A stretch of 50,216 nucleotides of DNA from an uncultured Bacteroidales bacterium (GCA_945836755.1 CAMAMB010000012.1:1-50216), one strand, 5' to 3'. Counted from the first letter of the stretch, positions 26,650 to 35,248 are shown. Program-made: numbers and translations. The notes: generated from the sequence alone by a model not told the origin.

Positions 26650-26682
26650 CGAGGTGAGCCCCCTTTAGAGGAGCTCACCTCG
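26650..26682 (+). terminator. Terminator candidate after purC
   Basis: Perfect 10-bp stem CGAGGTGAGC / GCTCACCTCG with a 13-nt loop, 82 nt after the purC stop. The tail is weakly T-rich (GCTGCTTGTATG). Confidence 0.5.
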
Positions 26683-26830
26683 CTGCTTGTATGTTACTCC
26701 ATAGTCTGTTCACCTACCGCTACGCCTATAGATTTATCGAGCACTTCAGAGGGAAGCCCCGCTTCTGAGGCTGCAGGCATGAGAAAGGGATGCCCGCCCA
26801 ACGTAGAGGAGCAGGCACATAGCCATATCA

Positions 26831-26873
26831 TAAAATAAAGCGGAGAGAGCATCACCCTCCCCGCTTCATTTTA
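26831..26873. terminator. Bidirectional terminator after the TPR-like gene
   Basis: Stem TAAAATAAAGCGG / CCGCTTCATTTTA (one mismatch), T-rich on both strands, 26 nt beyond the minus-strand gene stop and facing purC. Confidence 0.65.
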
Positions 26874-26898
26874 TGGCGTCACGGACAACGAAATTATG

Positions 26899-28143
26899 TC
26901 ATACATCACGTGTTGCAGTGCCAGCTCGAAGCCAACGACTGAGATTATCATACTCTTGACGGATAGCCTCATAGTCAATGCCATGCTCTATCAAATCACG
27001 ATAGCAGCCCCTGAGCCACTCAAGAGTGTATGCAGAGCGGCGTTTCTCGCTTAACCGGTGGACAATGGAGAAGCAACGCCTGACAGCGACCTCTGCAACT
27101 GAAGGAATCGATTTCCCCGTCTTGTCCACCCTCGGCCTATAATCAGCTTCTCGCAAATTGCCCGTACCATCCCATGACTGCATGAACGACAAAAGGCGCC
27201 AGGCCTCGTTCCTCAGCATCAGAGATAGAGCCAGTTCAAGAATGCGTGAATGCCAGGGGGAGCAGGACAAAGGAGCATATGCCACAGCGTATCGATGGAG
27301 CTCTGCCCACAAATCAGCAGACACCTTCCCCTCGTTCACATCCCTCAATCTATGATAGCAGGCCTCACGTAGATAATCTATAATCTCATATCTATCACGC
27401 GAGAAACTACCAACCATCTTCACCACATCAAAAGTCTCTCCCGAGTACACCAACGCCTGACACACACGCTGCGCCAAAGAAGGCTTCAAAATCTCACCCG
27501 CCCTCTGCACCTCGTAGTCAGTTGGACGTAGATTGGACAAGCCCCACAGGGCCAAGAAGCGAGTAAAACGAAAATCTGTAGCGCGGAAGGAGAAATCCGC
27601 AGCAAATGCCAAGACTGACGAATGCAACTCCGATGGTCGTGGCGCAGCCAGACACAGATAGTCGCGCAGGAGACAGCGCACAGTCCACTCCGAGAGGGAA
27701 GAGATATTAGCACACATGTAACGATATAGCACCCACCCCATCTCTTTATGGAAGATATTGAGTAGCCTCTCGCCCTGGACACCAAATCTTCTGGTAAGGG
27801 TAAGATACGCCGAAGTGGCGTCAGTAGCCGACAGACGATATAGCCTGTCCACCTCGGCTGAATAGAAACAAACGCTACGTGCCAGGTGCTCATAAGCCTT
27901 TGTACCATAGCCTTTAGGGTCGTGCATGATGGGAAGCACGCGCGACATCGCCCTCAAACAGAGCGACGCATGATAATATCGGCGATGGGGAAGAAAATAG
28001 ACCTTGACAAAGTCGTTGAGCACCCAGAATAACGAAGCGCGTGTCCACTCGTTGCAGTCCTCAATGATATCCCGGCGAGCTACATCGTAGGCCTCCAGCA
28101 ATTTATGCTCCTTGCGAAGATATATAACATCATTGATTGACAT
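26899..28143 (-). CDS. Hypothetical TPR-like cytosolic protein
   Basis: A 414-aa protein with no signal peptide or TM segment. It is predicted to be all-helical, with a TPR-like beginning: MSINDVIYLRKEHKLLEAYD and VARRDIIEDCNEWTRASLFW, followed by LNDFVKVYFL. This N-terminus resembles large Bacteroidetes proteins of the DUF7017 or related TPR-repeat type, but the match is by general impression, and the length is shorter than those. It is a single gene, and its AT-rich 5' region has no clear -7 element. Function unknown. Confidence 0.6.
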   Translation of the reverse strand: MSINDVIYLRKEHKLLEAYDVARRDIIEDCNEWTRASLFWVLNDFVKVYFLPHRRYYHASLCLRAMSRVLPIMHDPKGYGTKAYEHLARSVCFYSAEVDRLYRLSATDATSAYLTLTRRFGVQGERLLNIFHKEMGWVLYRYMCANISSLSEWTVRCLLRDYLCLAAPRPSELHSSVLAFAADFSFRATDFRFTRFLALWGLSNLRPTDYEVQRAGEILKPSLAQRVCQALVYSGETFDVVKMVGSFSRDRYEIIDYLREACYHRLRDVNEGKVSADLWAELHRYAVAYAPLSCSPWHSRILELALSLMLRNEAWRLLSFMQSWDGTGNLREADYRPRVDKTGKSIPSVAEVAVRRCFSIVHRLSEKRRSAYTLEWLRGCYRDLIEHGIDYEAIRQEYDNLSRWLRAGTATRDV

Positions 28144-28475
28144 GTGCGTTAAATAAGGCGTGGGTTAGAAGAGTGGCTTCTTAGTTATATCCCTCATCAT
28201 GAAGGCAATGTAACAGACGGGCGGGATAAAGACACCCATACAACGTAGCTACAAAGGAAGCAAAAAAGGCTTGAACGGACGCCGGGCCACGTGAAAATAT
28301 CACCTATTGGTCATCGGGGGAAAGGCTGACAGCATTTATTTGTCCTCACTTGCATCTCCATACCACAGGCAACGCACCACTCATACTATAATGATTGATA
28401 TTGAAAGCCCACATTGCAAATCAGGACAATAAACACAAAATTGTGTCAAAGGGCTGAGATTTTTGCCGGCCGGAC

Positions 28476-28506
28476 TTGGGATGAAGGGCACAGGGAGGTA
28501 CTTTTG
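28476..28506 (+). promoter_or_regulatory. Promoter of the candidate small RNA
   Basis: TTG (28476-28478), 20-nt spacer, TACTTTTG (28499-28506). Matches the Bacteroidetes consensus. Start expected near 28511, on the plus strand. Confidence 0.7.
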
Positions 28507-28510
28507 CAGT

Positions 28511-28660
28511 GTTTTTCATGGTATTAGATTTAAGGTTAGTAAGAGATTGGTTGTCGAGAGACAATCAATCTTTTTTATATCCCATACCTATTGTCGTCCT
28601 GTCGAAGCAACGATATATTGCATGAGGACGGGGCATTTCCCTCGATATACGTCGCTTCAC
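28511..28660 (+). ncRNA. Candidate small RNA with internal terminator-like hairpin
   Basis: Directly downstream of a good promoter. At 28545-28576 there is an 11-bp stem (GATTGGTTGTC / GACAATCAATC, one G-U pair) with a GAGA tetraloop and six T, a strong intrinsic terminator that would give a transcript of about 65 nt. Beyond it, 28604-28618 pairs with 28645-28658 (GAAGCAACGATATAT with ATATACGTCGCTTC), forming a second imperfect stem that could extend the RNA to about 150 nt. Small frames cross it but look incidental. Family not recognised with certainty. Confidence 0.5.
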
Positions 28661-28673
28661 GCCTTCCATCTTA

Positions 28674-29822
28674 CTAGTGCAAGTCAATAGCAAACGTCGT
28701 GCCGCGCCCTATCTCGCTGCTCTTGACGTAGATGTGTCCGTGGTGATACCCCTCGACAATGCGGCGGGCCAGGGAGAGACCGAGTCCCCATCCTCTTGAC
28801 TTGGTGGTAAATCCCGGGCGAAACACGGTCTTGAAACGGCCACGCGCTATGCCTCGCCCGGTATCGGTGACTTCGAGATGGGCTCCGGAGGCCACGGCTC
28901 TCAAGCGGAGGGTGATACTTCCCTCGCCCTGCATGGCATCAACGGCGTTGCGGCAGAGATTTTCAATTACCCACTCCATAAGGGGGGCATTCAGGTGTAC
29001 AGGCAGGGGATGTGGTGGAGGTTCCACACTCACAGTCACCTTACGGGAGGTGCGACGGTCGACATAGGCCGCCACCCGTTGCACCACGGGGGTAAGGTCC
29101 TGCACTGTGAGCTCAGGCGCTGAACCTATTTTGGAGAAGCGCTCGGCTATGAGTTGTAGGCGCTGCACATCTTGTTCAAGCTCGGGTATGAGGGCGTCAC
29201 CGGGATAAGCCTCGCGCAACATCTCACTCCAGGCCATCAGCGAGGAGAGGGGGGTGCCCAATTGGTGTGCCGTCTCGCGTGAAAGGCCTACCCATAGTCT
29301 GTCCTGCTCGGCACGCTTGAACGCCATCAGCGCCATCAGCGCCACACACACGAGGATGCTCACCACTCCCAACTGTACGTAAGGGTAGAGACGCAGACGG
29401 TGGATAAGAACTGACTCTGTGTAGCAGACGGTTAAGGCATATTCTCCCACGTCCACCTTCATGGTCTGCCCCTCTTCCTGCATACGCTTCACGGCCTCAT
29501 TTAAGACGCGCAGCGAGTCTTTCCCTGAGGGCTGCGGCCTAAGGTTACGATAAGTTGTCACATGGCCATGGTCATCGGTCACCACTACCGGTATGGTGTG
29601 GTTGCTATTGATAACGCGTAAAACGAGGTTGAGGTCAGTCGTTTCGTCTGCCACGGTGAGCGAACGCATAGCCTCGGCCCATACTTGCATCTTGCGCTCC
29701 TCCTCATGATAAAGGGCGCGCGTCAGCTGGTGAGCATAGATGAGGGAGCCGGCTGCCACCAACACGGCCGCAAGCACCATCGTGGTTCTCACTCTCTGCA
29801 GACGTTCTACAAGGTGGGTCAT
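28674..29822 (-). CDS. Membrane-bound sensor histidine kinase
   Basis: A 382-aa two-component sensor. TM1 is near residues 15-31 (MVLAAVLVAAGSLIYAH) and TM2 near 147-167, enclosing a periplasmic sensor domain of about 115 residues. The phospho-acceptor is H186 in SRETAHQLGTPLSSLMAWSE. The HATPase domain has an N box (ENLCRNAVDAM), G1 (DTGRGIARG) and G2 (GWGLGLSLARRIVEGYH). A start at residue 1 of MTHLVERLQR (29822) is chosen; the open frame continues 17 codons upstream without similarity. No response regulator gene lies nearby, so it is an orphan in this window. Just downstream of engB on the same strand (95-nt gap). Confidence 0.92.
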   Translation of the reverse strand: MTHLVERLQRVRTTMVLAAVLVAAGSLIYAHQLTRALYHEEERKMQVWAEAMRSLTVADETTDLNLVLRVINSNHTIPVVVTDDHGHVTTYRNLRPQPSGKDSLRVLNEAVKRMQEEGQTMKVDVGEYALTVCYTESVLIHRLRLYPYVQLGVVSILVCVALMALMAFKRAEQDRLWVGLSRETAHQLGTPLSSLMAWSEMLREAYPGDALIPELEQDVQRLQLIAERFSKIGSAPELTVQDLTPVVQRVAAYVDRRTSRKVTVSVEPPPHPLPVHLNAPLMEWVIENLCRNAVDAMQGEGSITLRLRAVASGAHLEVTDTGRGIARGRFKTVFRPGFTTKSRGWGLGLSLARRIVEGYHHGHIYVKSSEIGRGTTFAIDLH

Positions 29823-29917
29823 GAAGTTAAAGGGGGGTCTATTGGTGCAGGTGGAGTGAATAGTTATCGCCACCTACCTGCACACGGATTGGAAGAATAA
29901 ATGTTTCGCCGCAAGTC

Positions 29918-30520
29918 TCACGGCTTTAGGCTACGATTTATGCTGTCGATATAATCGAGTAGCTCTTCCCGCCCTTGTCTTGTCTTGCTGCTGGTCACGA
30001 AGTGGGGAGGAAGGGTTTCCCACTCGGCTCGCAAGGCTGTAAGGAAGGCACTCACGTTTCGGTTCAACTCTCCGACCTTGGCCTTGTCTGCTTTCGTGAA
30101 GACGATGGCAAAGGGCACTCCCTCGGCTCCGAGCTGGTGTATGAAATCGAGATCGACAGGCTGTGGCGATAGGCGCGAGTCGATTAGTACGAAGAGGCAG
30201 GTGGGACCCGTAGGGCGCAGCACGTAGTGGCTGATAAGGCGTCCCAACTTTGCCACTTCTTCTTTACTTCGTCGGGCATAGCCATAGCCGGGAAGGTCTA
30301 CGAGATACCACTCTCCGTTGATGCAGAAGTGATTGATGAGCATGGTCTTGCCCGGTGTAGAGGAGGTCATGGCCAGCCCTCTGCGTGCCGTGAGCATGTT
30401 GATAAGGCTACTCTTACCCACATTGCTACGACCTATGAAGGCATATTCGGGCCGTCCGTCTTGGGGACAACGGTCGGCACGGCTGTTACTCACTACAAAT
30501 TCGGCTGATACAATGTTCAT
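29918..30520 (-). CDS. engB: Ribosome biogenesis GTPase EngB/YsxC
   Basis: A 200-aa essential GTPase needed for large-subunit assembly. G1 is GRSNVGKSSL (residues 30-39), G3 DLPGYGYA, G4 TKADK and G5 near VTSSKTR. AMTSSTPGKTMLINHFCING is switch I and its surroundings. The frame is open upstream to 30679, but only the ATG at 30518-30520 begins with the family-typical MNIVSAEFVVSNS. Upstream is the divergent recR gene. Likely cotranscribed with the histidine kinase gene. Confidence 0.95.
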   Translation of the reverse strand: MNIVSAEFVVSNSRADRCPQDGRPEYAFIGRSNVGKSSLINMLTARRGLAMTSSTPGKTMLINHFCINGEWYLVDLPGYGYARRSKEEVAKLGRLISHYVLRPTGPTCLFVLIDSRLSPQPVDLDFIHQLGAEGVPFAIVFTKADKAKVGELNRNVSAFLTALRAEWETLPPHFVTSSKTRQGREELLDYIDSINRSLKP

Positions 30521-30936
30521 AGTTATAAGCTGACAATGTGTGTTTGCAGGGGGAGCGTGAGGCTGTCTGTCGATGCTCACCGAGAGTGTGAAGCGGGCTG
30601 CAAAGGCGCATGCACTCCCTTCCATGCAGCGTGAGCGGATTAATAGGGAGTGGGCAAGGTGGAAGAGGGGAAGTGTCACCCTACATCATGGGCAGCCTTT
30701 CTCACTTTTGCAGGCAAAGTTAAGGGCCGCGGGCGCTTGGACAAAGTATTTATTCGTAATTTTGCGCCCCGTGGGACTATCTCGATGTTGACGGCCTGCC
30801 CCTTGGCCGCCTGCGCGCTTGGTCTTCGTCGGGCTGCCATCTTTCCCGGCGGCCATGCCTTACCCCCCTGTTCCTCCTATTATCCACAAGCCACAAGTCC
30901 GTCTGTCCCGGACTCACTTAATATATTCTCAACCCC
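30521..30936. other. Divergent intergenic region engB / recR
   Basis: A -7 element lies at 30757-30764 for recR. Small ORFs crossing the region look incidental, and no other element is recognised. Confidence 0.55.
30737..30764 (+). promoter_or_regulatory. Promoter for recR operon
   Basis: TTG at 30737-30739, 17-nt spacer, then TAATTTTG at 30757-30764. Spacing is slightly short of the usual 19. The leader to the GTG start is about 165 nt. Confidence 0.5.
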
Positions 30937-31551
30937 GTGCTCAGCGAACCTTTCCCTTCAGGGCTTTTAGAGCGTGCCGTGCAGCAGCTGGCGCGCCTTC
31001 CGGGCGTAGGCCGTAAGACGGCTTTGCGCTATGCACTCTATCTCTTAGGGCAGGACGTCGACACGGTGCGCAACCTCAGTATGAGCCTCACTCGCCTTCG
31101 CGAGGAGGTGAAGCGTTGCCGCGTATGCCACAATCTCTGCGACACTGAGCTATGTGACATCTGCGCCTCGCCGGGCCGCGACAGGTCCTTGCTCTGTGTA
31201 GTGGAGGACATTCACGGCGTGATGTGCATTGAGCGTACGGGGTTGTACCGAGGGCTATACCACGTGTTGGGTGGGGTCATCTCGCCCATGGAAGGCATCG
31301 GGCCAAGCGATATCGAACTGGAGTCGCTCTTCCAGAGAGCCGAGAGTGGCGAGGTGGCCGAGATTATTCTGGCCCTTAACCCCACGATGGAGGGCGACAC
31401 CACCAACTTCTACATTGCGCGCCGACTTGCTGCCTCGGGCATTAAGCTCTCAGTGCTCGCACGCGGCGTCAGCGTGGGCGACGACCTGGAATATACCGAC
31501 GAGGTGACGCTGGGGCGCTCCATCACGGGGCGCACGCCCTTCACTCCGTAG
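30937..31551 (+). CDS. recR: Recombination mediator RecR
   Basis: A 204-aa DNA repair protein that loads RecA with RecF/RecO at gaps. The N-terminal helix-hairpin-helix is [17 protein letters not shown] (residues 21-37). The zinc finger is C61, C64, C73 and C76 (CRVCHNLC...CDIC). The TOPRIM domain begins with [17 protein letters not shown] and continues with [20 protein letters not shown]. The C-terminus has [19 protein letters not shown]. Starts at GTG 30937. First of four closely spaced plus-strand genes. Standard length for the family. Confidence 0.96.
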   Translation: MLSEPFPSGLLERAVQQLARLPGVGRKTALRYALYLLGQDVDTVRNLSMSLTRLREEVKRCRVCHNLCDTELCDICASPGRDRSLLCVVEDIHGVMCIERTGLYRGLYHVLGGVISPMEGIGPSDIELESLFQRAESGEVAEIILALNPTMEGDTTNFYIARRLAASGIKLSVLARGVSVGDDLEYTDEVTLGRSITGRTPFTP

Positions 31552-31611
31552 TATAGGTCCTCTGCCCGCCTCATGTGCTCCAACCCTTACCTCCCTCATC
31601 CTCTCACGCTC

Positions 31612-32043
31612 ATGTCTCAGCACTCTGATCTTACCCTTCCTCGCATTGTCTACATATCTCTCTGGGGCTTTATTGGCCTTGTGAGCCTTACGTTTGAGGC
31701 TGAATGGCTGCCGGCGGGCACAGTGTCCCTCTCCACGGAGGCGCGCTACGTTCTCGACTTGGCTTGCATTATCCTCACCCTGGCTGCCACATGGGGTGCC
31801 CTGCGCCGCAAGCCGAAGGCTTCAGCTGACGAAAGCCAACATCGGGGGCGGGCCTGTTCCCTCAGACGATGGCATCTCATTCGCTGCCTCGGAATGGGGG
31901 GAGTAGCATTACTTAACATCCTCGCATACTACCTTTTAGGCTACGTGCAGAATGCGCTCTTCTGCCTGCTCATCTCGCTCACCGGCCTGGTGTGCTGTTG
32001 GCCGAAGAGGACCGGCAACTGTGGTAACCATTCCACAGCATGA
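31612..32043 (+). CDS. Hypothetical four-TM membrane protein
   Basis: A 143-aa protein with four hydrophobic segments: RIVYISLWGFIGLVSLTF, VLDLACIILTLAATWGAL, LIRCLGMGGVALLNILAYYL and ALFCLLISLTGLVCCWP. A charged cytoplasmic loop (RRKPKASADESQHRG) joins TM2 and TM3. No family recognised. It sits 60 nt after recR and 72 nt before a glycosyltransferase on the same strand. The start at 31612 is preferred over 31573 because it gives a short polar N-terminus before TM1. Confidence 0.6.
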   Translation: MSQHSDLTLPRIVYISLWGFIGLVSLTFEAEWLPAGTVSLSTEARYVLDLACIILTLAATWGALRRKPKASADESQHRGRACSLRRWHLIRCLGMGGVALLNILAYYLLGYVQNALFCLLISLTGLVCCWPKRTGNCGNHSTA

Positions 32044-32115
32044 CAGCTTGCGGCACCGCACACCCGCACACCCTAAAAGATTATAGTACTTACCGCACAC
32101 CTATCTGCATCGTCC

Positions 32116-33327
32116 GTGTTACTCTCCATTATCATCATCAACTACAACGTCAAGTATTTCCTCGAGCAGTGTCTTGACTCTATCTATAGGTCAAGAGGCA
32201 TCGCTCACGAAGACCTGGAGATATTCATCGTCGACAATCACTCCAAGGATAATTCCATTCCTCATATCAAGCACAGATTTCCTGCCGACAAGTATCCCAA
32301 CCTGCACTACATCAACAACCAACGTAACATTGGATTTGGCAAAGCCAATAATCAGGCCATCCGACGGGCAGCGGGCGACTATCTGCTGTTTCTCAACCCC
32401 GACACCGTACTTGGTGAGGATACGCTCGCTGACGTCATACGCTTTGCACGCGGTCGGTCCGACTGGGGCGTCATTGGCGTGAAAATGTTGCAGTCCGACG
32501 GCAGCTTCGCCCGCGAGTCGCGCAGAGGGCTGCCTACGCCGTGGGTTTCGTTCTGCAAGATGAGTGGATTGCAGGCCCTCATGCCCCGCAGCCGTACCTT
32601 CGGCCGCTACTATATGGAGTATCTTGACGAAGACCGGGAGAATATGATTGACATCGTATCCGGCGCCTTCATGCTGACCAGCGCCAAGGCCATCAGAAAG
32701 ACCGGCGGCTTCGACGAGGACTACTTCATGTATGGCGAAGACATTGACCTGTCCTACCGAATGAGGCTTCAGGGCTACCGCAACTATTATGTGCCAACCC
32801 CCATGCTTCATTACAAAGGGGAAAGCACCAAGAAAAATTCTTATCACTATGTGCATGTCTTCTACGAGGCCATGTACATCTTCTTCAAAAAGCACTTCAG
32901 ACGCTCTGCGCCCCTCTTGGCACCGGCCATACAGACTGCCATTGTCACCAAGGCCCTCTTTGCCTTCATCTCCTACCAGCTGAAGTCTATCCACCATTAT
33001 CTCAACCCCTTCGAGAGCCATATCCCGCAGCAGATGATGTACATAGGCCATCACGAAGGCGACATTCAGGAGCTGGCCTCACAGTACGGCATTCACATTC
33101 AGTGTCTCCACCACGACTCTACCACCCTACCCCAGGGGCATCTCTCGCCCGAGGTTCACATGGCGGGGCAGAACCATGTGGTTTACGACCTCGACAATTA
33201 CAGCTACTCGGAGGTGCTCCGCCTCTTCATGAGCCACCCCGACCCAAAATGCCACATCGGGTTCTACCATCCCGACCGCAACATGCTTACCACCGGCGGC
33301 AAGGTATTCCACCTCGTCAGACAGTAA
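32116..33327 (+). CDS. Glycosyltransferase family 2 (rhamnosyl-type)
   Basis: A 403-aa GT-A fold glycosyltransferase. It starts at GTG with the typical MLLSIIIINYNVKYFLEQCL. The second nucleotide block is FIVDNHSKDNS, and NIGFGKANNQAIRRAAGDYL plus LLFLNPDTVL carry the DxD-like (NPDT) metal site. GGFDEDYFMYGEDIDLSYRM is the ED acceptor-side motif. About 100 C-terminal residues (DIQELASQYGIHIQ onward) form an extra domain of unknown function. No polysaccharide cluster surrounds it; the target may be lipopolysaccharide, a lipid-linked glycan or an O-glycan. Confidence 0.9.
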   Translation: MLLSIIIINYNVKYFLEQCLDSIYRSRGIAHEDLEIFIVDNHSKDNSIPHIKHRFPADKYPNLHYINNQRNIGFGKANNQAIRRAAGDYLLFLNPDTVLGEDTLADVIRFARGRSDWGVIGVKMLQSDGSFARESRRGLPTPWVSFCKMSGLQALMPRSRTFGRYYMEYLDEDRENMIDIVSGAFMLTSAKAIRKTGGFDEDYFMYGEDIDLSYRMRLQGYRNYYVPTPMLHYKGESTKKNSYHYVHVFYEAMYIFFKKHFRRSAPLLAPAIQTAIVTKALFAFISYQLKSIHHYLNPFESHIPQQMMYIGHHEGDIQELASQYGIHIQCLHHDSTTLPQGHLSPEVHMAGQNHVVYDLDNYSYSEVLRLFMSHPDPKCHIGFYHPDRNMLTTGGKVFHLVRQ

Positions 33328-33367
33328 GCGCCCCACCTGCCACCCCTCACCCTCCATACGTAAGTGC

Positions 33368-33874
33368 ATGCGACTACGCCCCATCGAGCCGGAAGACTTA
33401 GACCTGCTTTACAGCATCGAGAACGACCCTTCACTCTGGCACGTCTCTAACCCCGAGGCTCCCTATTCGCGCTATCAGCTCAAGCAATATCTGGCCCACC
33501 GGCAATCCATCTTTGCCTGCGGTGAGCTACGCCTCGTCATAGAAGTGACCGACGACGAACATTCCGCGCCTACAGCCATTGGCCTTTTAGACCTCACCAA
33601 CTTCTCTCCCACGGCCTCACGCGCCGAGGTCGGCATTGCCCTCTTGAAGGCATACAGGGGACGCAATCTTTCCACTAAGGCGCTGAACCTCTGCGAGCAG
33701 CTCTTTGTCGAGCGGCTGCGCATCCACCAACTCTATGCCTACATTCCCACCTTCAATGCCCCCTCGCTCGCTACCTTCAGCCGCGCGGGCTACCGGCAGG
33801 TGGCCATATTGGCTGACTGGGTCTACGCGGATGGCAGATACCACGATGCAGCCCTGCTTTGCAAAGTTTTTTAG
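33368..33874 (+). CDS. GNAT family N-acetyltransferase
   Basis: A 168-aa GNAT enzyme. The first strand is MRLRPIEPEDLDLLYSIEND, and the late conserved block is FNAPSLATFSRAGYRQVAIL. RAEVGIALLKAYRGRNLSTK is the acetyl-CoA-binding loop. It closes the recR operon, 40 nt after the glycosyltransferase, so an acetyl-transfer on a glycan or sugar nucleotide is conceivable. It is more compact than the GNAT at the left end of the window and not closely related by motif. Confidence 0.88.
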   Translation: MRLRPIEPEDLDLLYSIENDPSLWHVSNPEAPYSRYQLKQYLAHRQSIFACGELRLVIEVTDDEHSAPTAIGLLDLTNFSPTASRAEVGIALLKAYRGRNLSTKALNLCEQLFVERLRIHQLYAYIPTFNAPSLATFSRAGYRQVAILADWVYADGRYHDAALLCKVF

Positions 33875-33893
33875 AAAAAAGGCCGTACATCCC

Positions 33894-33923
33894 TTGTCGT
33901 TTCACAAATATCTTATATCTTTG
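33894..33923 (+). promoter_or_regulatory. Promoter for tRNA-Asp/tRNA-Cys unit
   Basis: TTG (33894-33896), 19-nt spacer, TATCTTTG (33916-33923); a textbook Bacteroidetes promoter about 30 nt before tRNA-Asp. It overlaps only the 3' flank of the GNAT gene. Confidence 0.8.
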
Positions 33924-33954
33924 CACCCGCAATTCAGAAATGATTACCCACTTT

Positions 33955-34031
33955 GGTGTGTTAGTTCAGTTGGTTAGAATACATGCCTGTCACGCATGGG
34001 GTCACGGGTTCGAGTCCCGTACACACCGCCA
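33955..34031 (+). tRNA. tRNA-Asp (GTC)
   Basis: Acceptor stem GGTGTGT with ACACACC, T arm ending TTCGAGTC, anticodon loop CTGTCAC with anticodon GTC. The 3' CCA is encoded (GCCA, 34028-34031). Length 77 nt with CCA. Confidence 0.95.
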
Positions 34032-34039
34032 CAACTATT

Positions 34040-34110
34040 GGTACCCTGACCGAGTGGTTAGGTAGCGGTCTGCAAAACCGTGTACAGCAGTTCGAATCTG
34101 CTGGGTACCT
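34040..34110 (+). tRNA. tRNA-Cys (GCA)
   Basis: Acceptor stem GGTACCC with GGGTACC, anticodon loop CTGCAAA with anticodon GCA, T loop TTCGAAT. Length 71 nt. Unlike the neighbour, no CCA is encoded (following bases CTC), so CCA must be added enzymatically. It begins 8 nt after tRNA-Asp and is cotranscribed. Confidence 0.93.
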
Positions 34111-34135
34111 CTCCCCTATACGGGGCTCTCTTGAC

Positions 34136-34168
34136 AAAGTGTGTTGCCACAACGGCAACACACTTTTT
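34136..34168 (+). terminator. Terminator of tRNA unit
   Basis: Perfect 13-bp stem AAAGTGTGTTGCC / GGCAACACACTTT with a 5-nt loop, followed by TTGTG. A smaller CCCCTATACGGGG hairpin precedes it at 34113. Confidence 0.85.
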
Positions 34169-34488
34169 GTGTATAGGCAGACTGCAGTTTCCGCCGAAGA
34201 CGGCTACTTTGTGGGGAAGCTCCGTATAAGCCCGCAGGCACGGTGAGAATTGGGGAGGGGATTATTAACCATTCGTATCGTTGTTTGTTGCATTTTTGCC
34301 AATGCGGAGAGGCCATCTGTCTTGCTCACCCGTAGTTGGCCACTACCACTGAGTGGCATATCCATATTCTCTAACTATCCAACTATCATTTTATGCCACC
34401 TGTGAAGACTATCCAATTCCCTTCTCGCGTTCTCTGGCAGCACATAGGTGGTGAAGCCCTACGTTGAAGATTATTAAACCATTAAGTC

Positions 34489-35007
34489 ATGAAGCAGCTT
34501 TACCTTCTCCTGACCTTCCTGCTGACCCTTGCCTCGCCCGCCGCGGCGCAGCAAAAGGCCATATACATCTACCGCAACGACGGCTAAATCAATGCTTTCT
34601 TCAAGGCAAAGGTGGACAGTGTCCGCCACTCCCGCCTCAACCTCGACAGCATGCTCCACGCTGACTATGAGGTGCAGGAAGTGTGGACGGCCGACAGTGT
34701 CTACCGCGTCCCCTTGGCCGCTATCGACAGCGTGAGCTTTGCCATCTCGTACTTCTCGTGCCCTGATAGCCATCATCCCCGCGCCATCGACCTCGGCCTG
34801 CCGAGTGGCACGAAGTGGGCCTGCTGCAACGTGGGCGCTACTACGCCTGAGAGGTACGGTGGCTACTACGCCTGGGGTGAGACGGGTGAGAAGACCTCAT
34901 ATTATGAAAGTAACTATGGCTATTATAACACGTCGACAGGATATGCAGATATAGGTAGCGACATAGCCGGAACCTCCTTAATCATTGCACCATTTAGCTC
35001 CATTTAA
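34489..35007 (+). pseudogene. Broken FISUMP (Fib_succ_major) family secreted protein gene
   Basis: The ATG at 34489 begins a signal peptide (MKQLYLLLTFLLTLASPAAA), then AIYIYRNDG and an in-frame TAA at 34585-34587. The same frame continues with INAFFKAKVDSVRHSRLNLD and into a FISUMP domain (IDLGLPSGTKWACCNVGATT, GGYYAWGETGEKTSYY). The domain itself is cut short: after YADIGSDIAGTS it drifts to LIIAPFSSI and stops, where intact family members continue much longer. A Gln or Glu codon turned to TAA is the simplest origin of the first stop. Internal restart at the ATG at 34612 would yield a protein without a signal peptide. Intact paralogues in Bacteroidetes are surface lipoproteins or T9SS cargo. 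Confidence 0.8.
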
Positions 35008-35046
35008 ATCCACAAACCTGCCTTCGCGAGGGAGGTCTGTGGATTT
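35006..35046 (+). terminator. Terminator after the pseudogene
   Basis: AAATCCACA-A-ACCT pairs with AGGT-C-TGTGGATTT (35006-35020 with about 35033-35046), T-rich at the 3' end (TTTGCTTT). It remains intact although its gene is broken. Confidence 0.65.
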
Positions 35047-35248
35047 GCTTTCATAGGAAGCTATCTTGACGTGCTCCCAAGGAGAGGTGAAGACCGGCAG
35101 GAGGTGTTTCGATCATAGTCATTTGACCTATGGCGATGCAGTACCGTGATATGATATAGTCAAAGGCTGACATGGCTATGTACACCGGGGTAAGGCGTCG
35201 CTTCACCAACCGCCTTGGAAGCAAGGGAGACCCCACTGGAAGTAGATG

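Larger units (their letters stand above)
26569..26898. other. Intergenic region purC / TPR-like gene
   Basis: These 330 bases between convergent genes hold two hairpins (26650-26682 and 26831-26873) and no recognisable gene. Confidence 0.6.
28144..28673. other. Intergenic region upstream of the TPR-like gene
   Basis: No ORF longer than 75 codons; the longest is at 28463-28690 and overlaps a promoter and terminator. The right half (28476-28660) holds a promoter, a perfect intrinsic terminator and a second stem, described separately. The left half (28144-28450) is moderately AT-rich and shows nothing else recognisable. Confidence 0.55.

Noticed and set aside
28463-28690. 75-codon plus-strand frame over the sRNA candidate
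   Set aside because: It spans a promoter, a strong terminator and another stem; the structural RNA interpretation explains more of the sequence.
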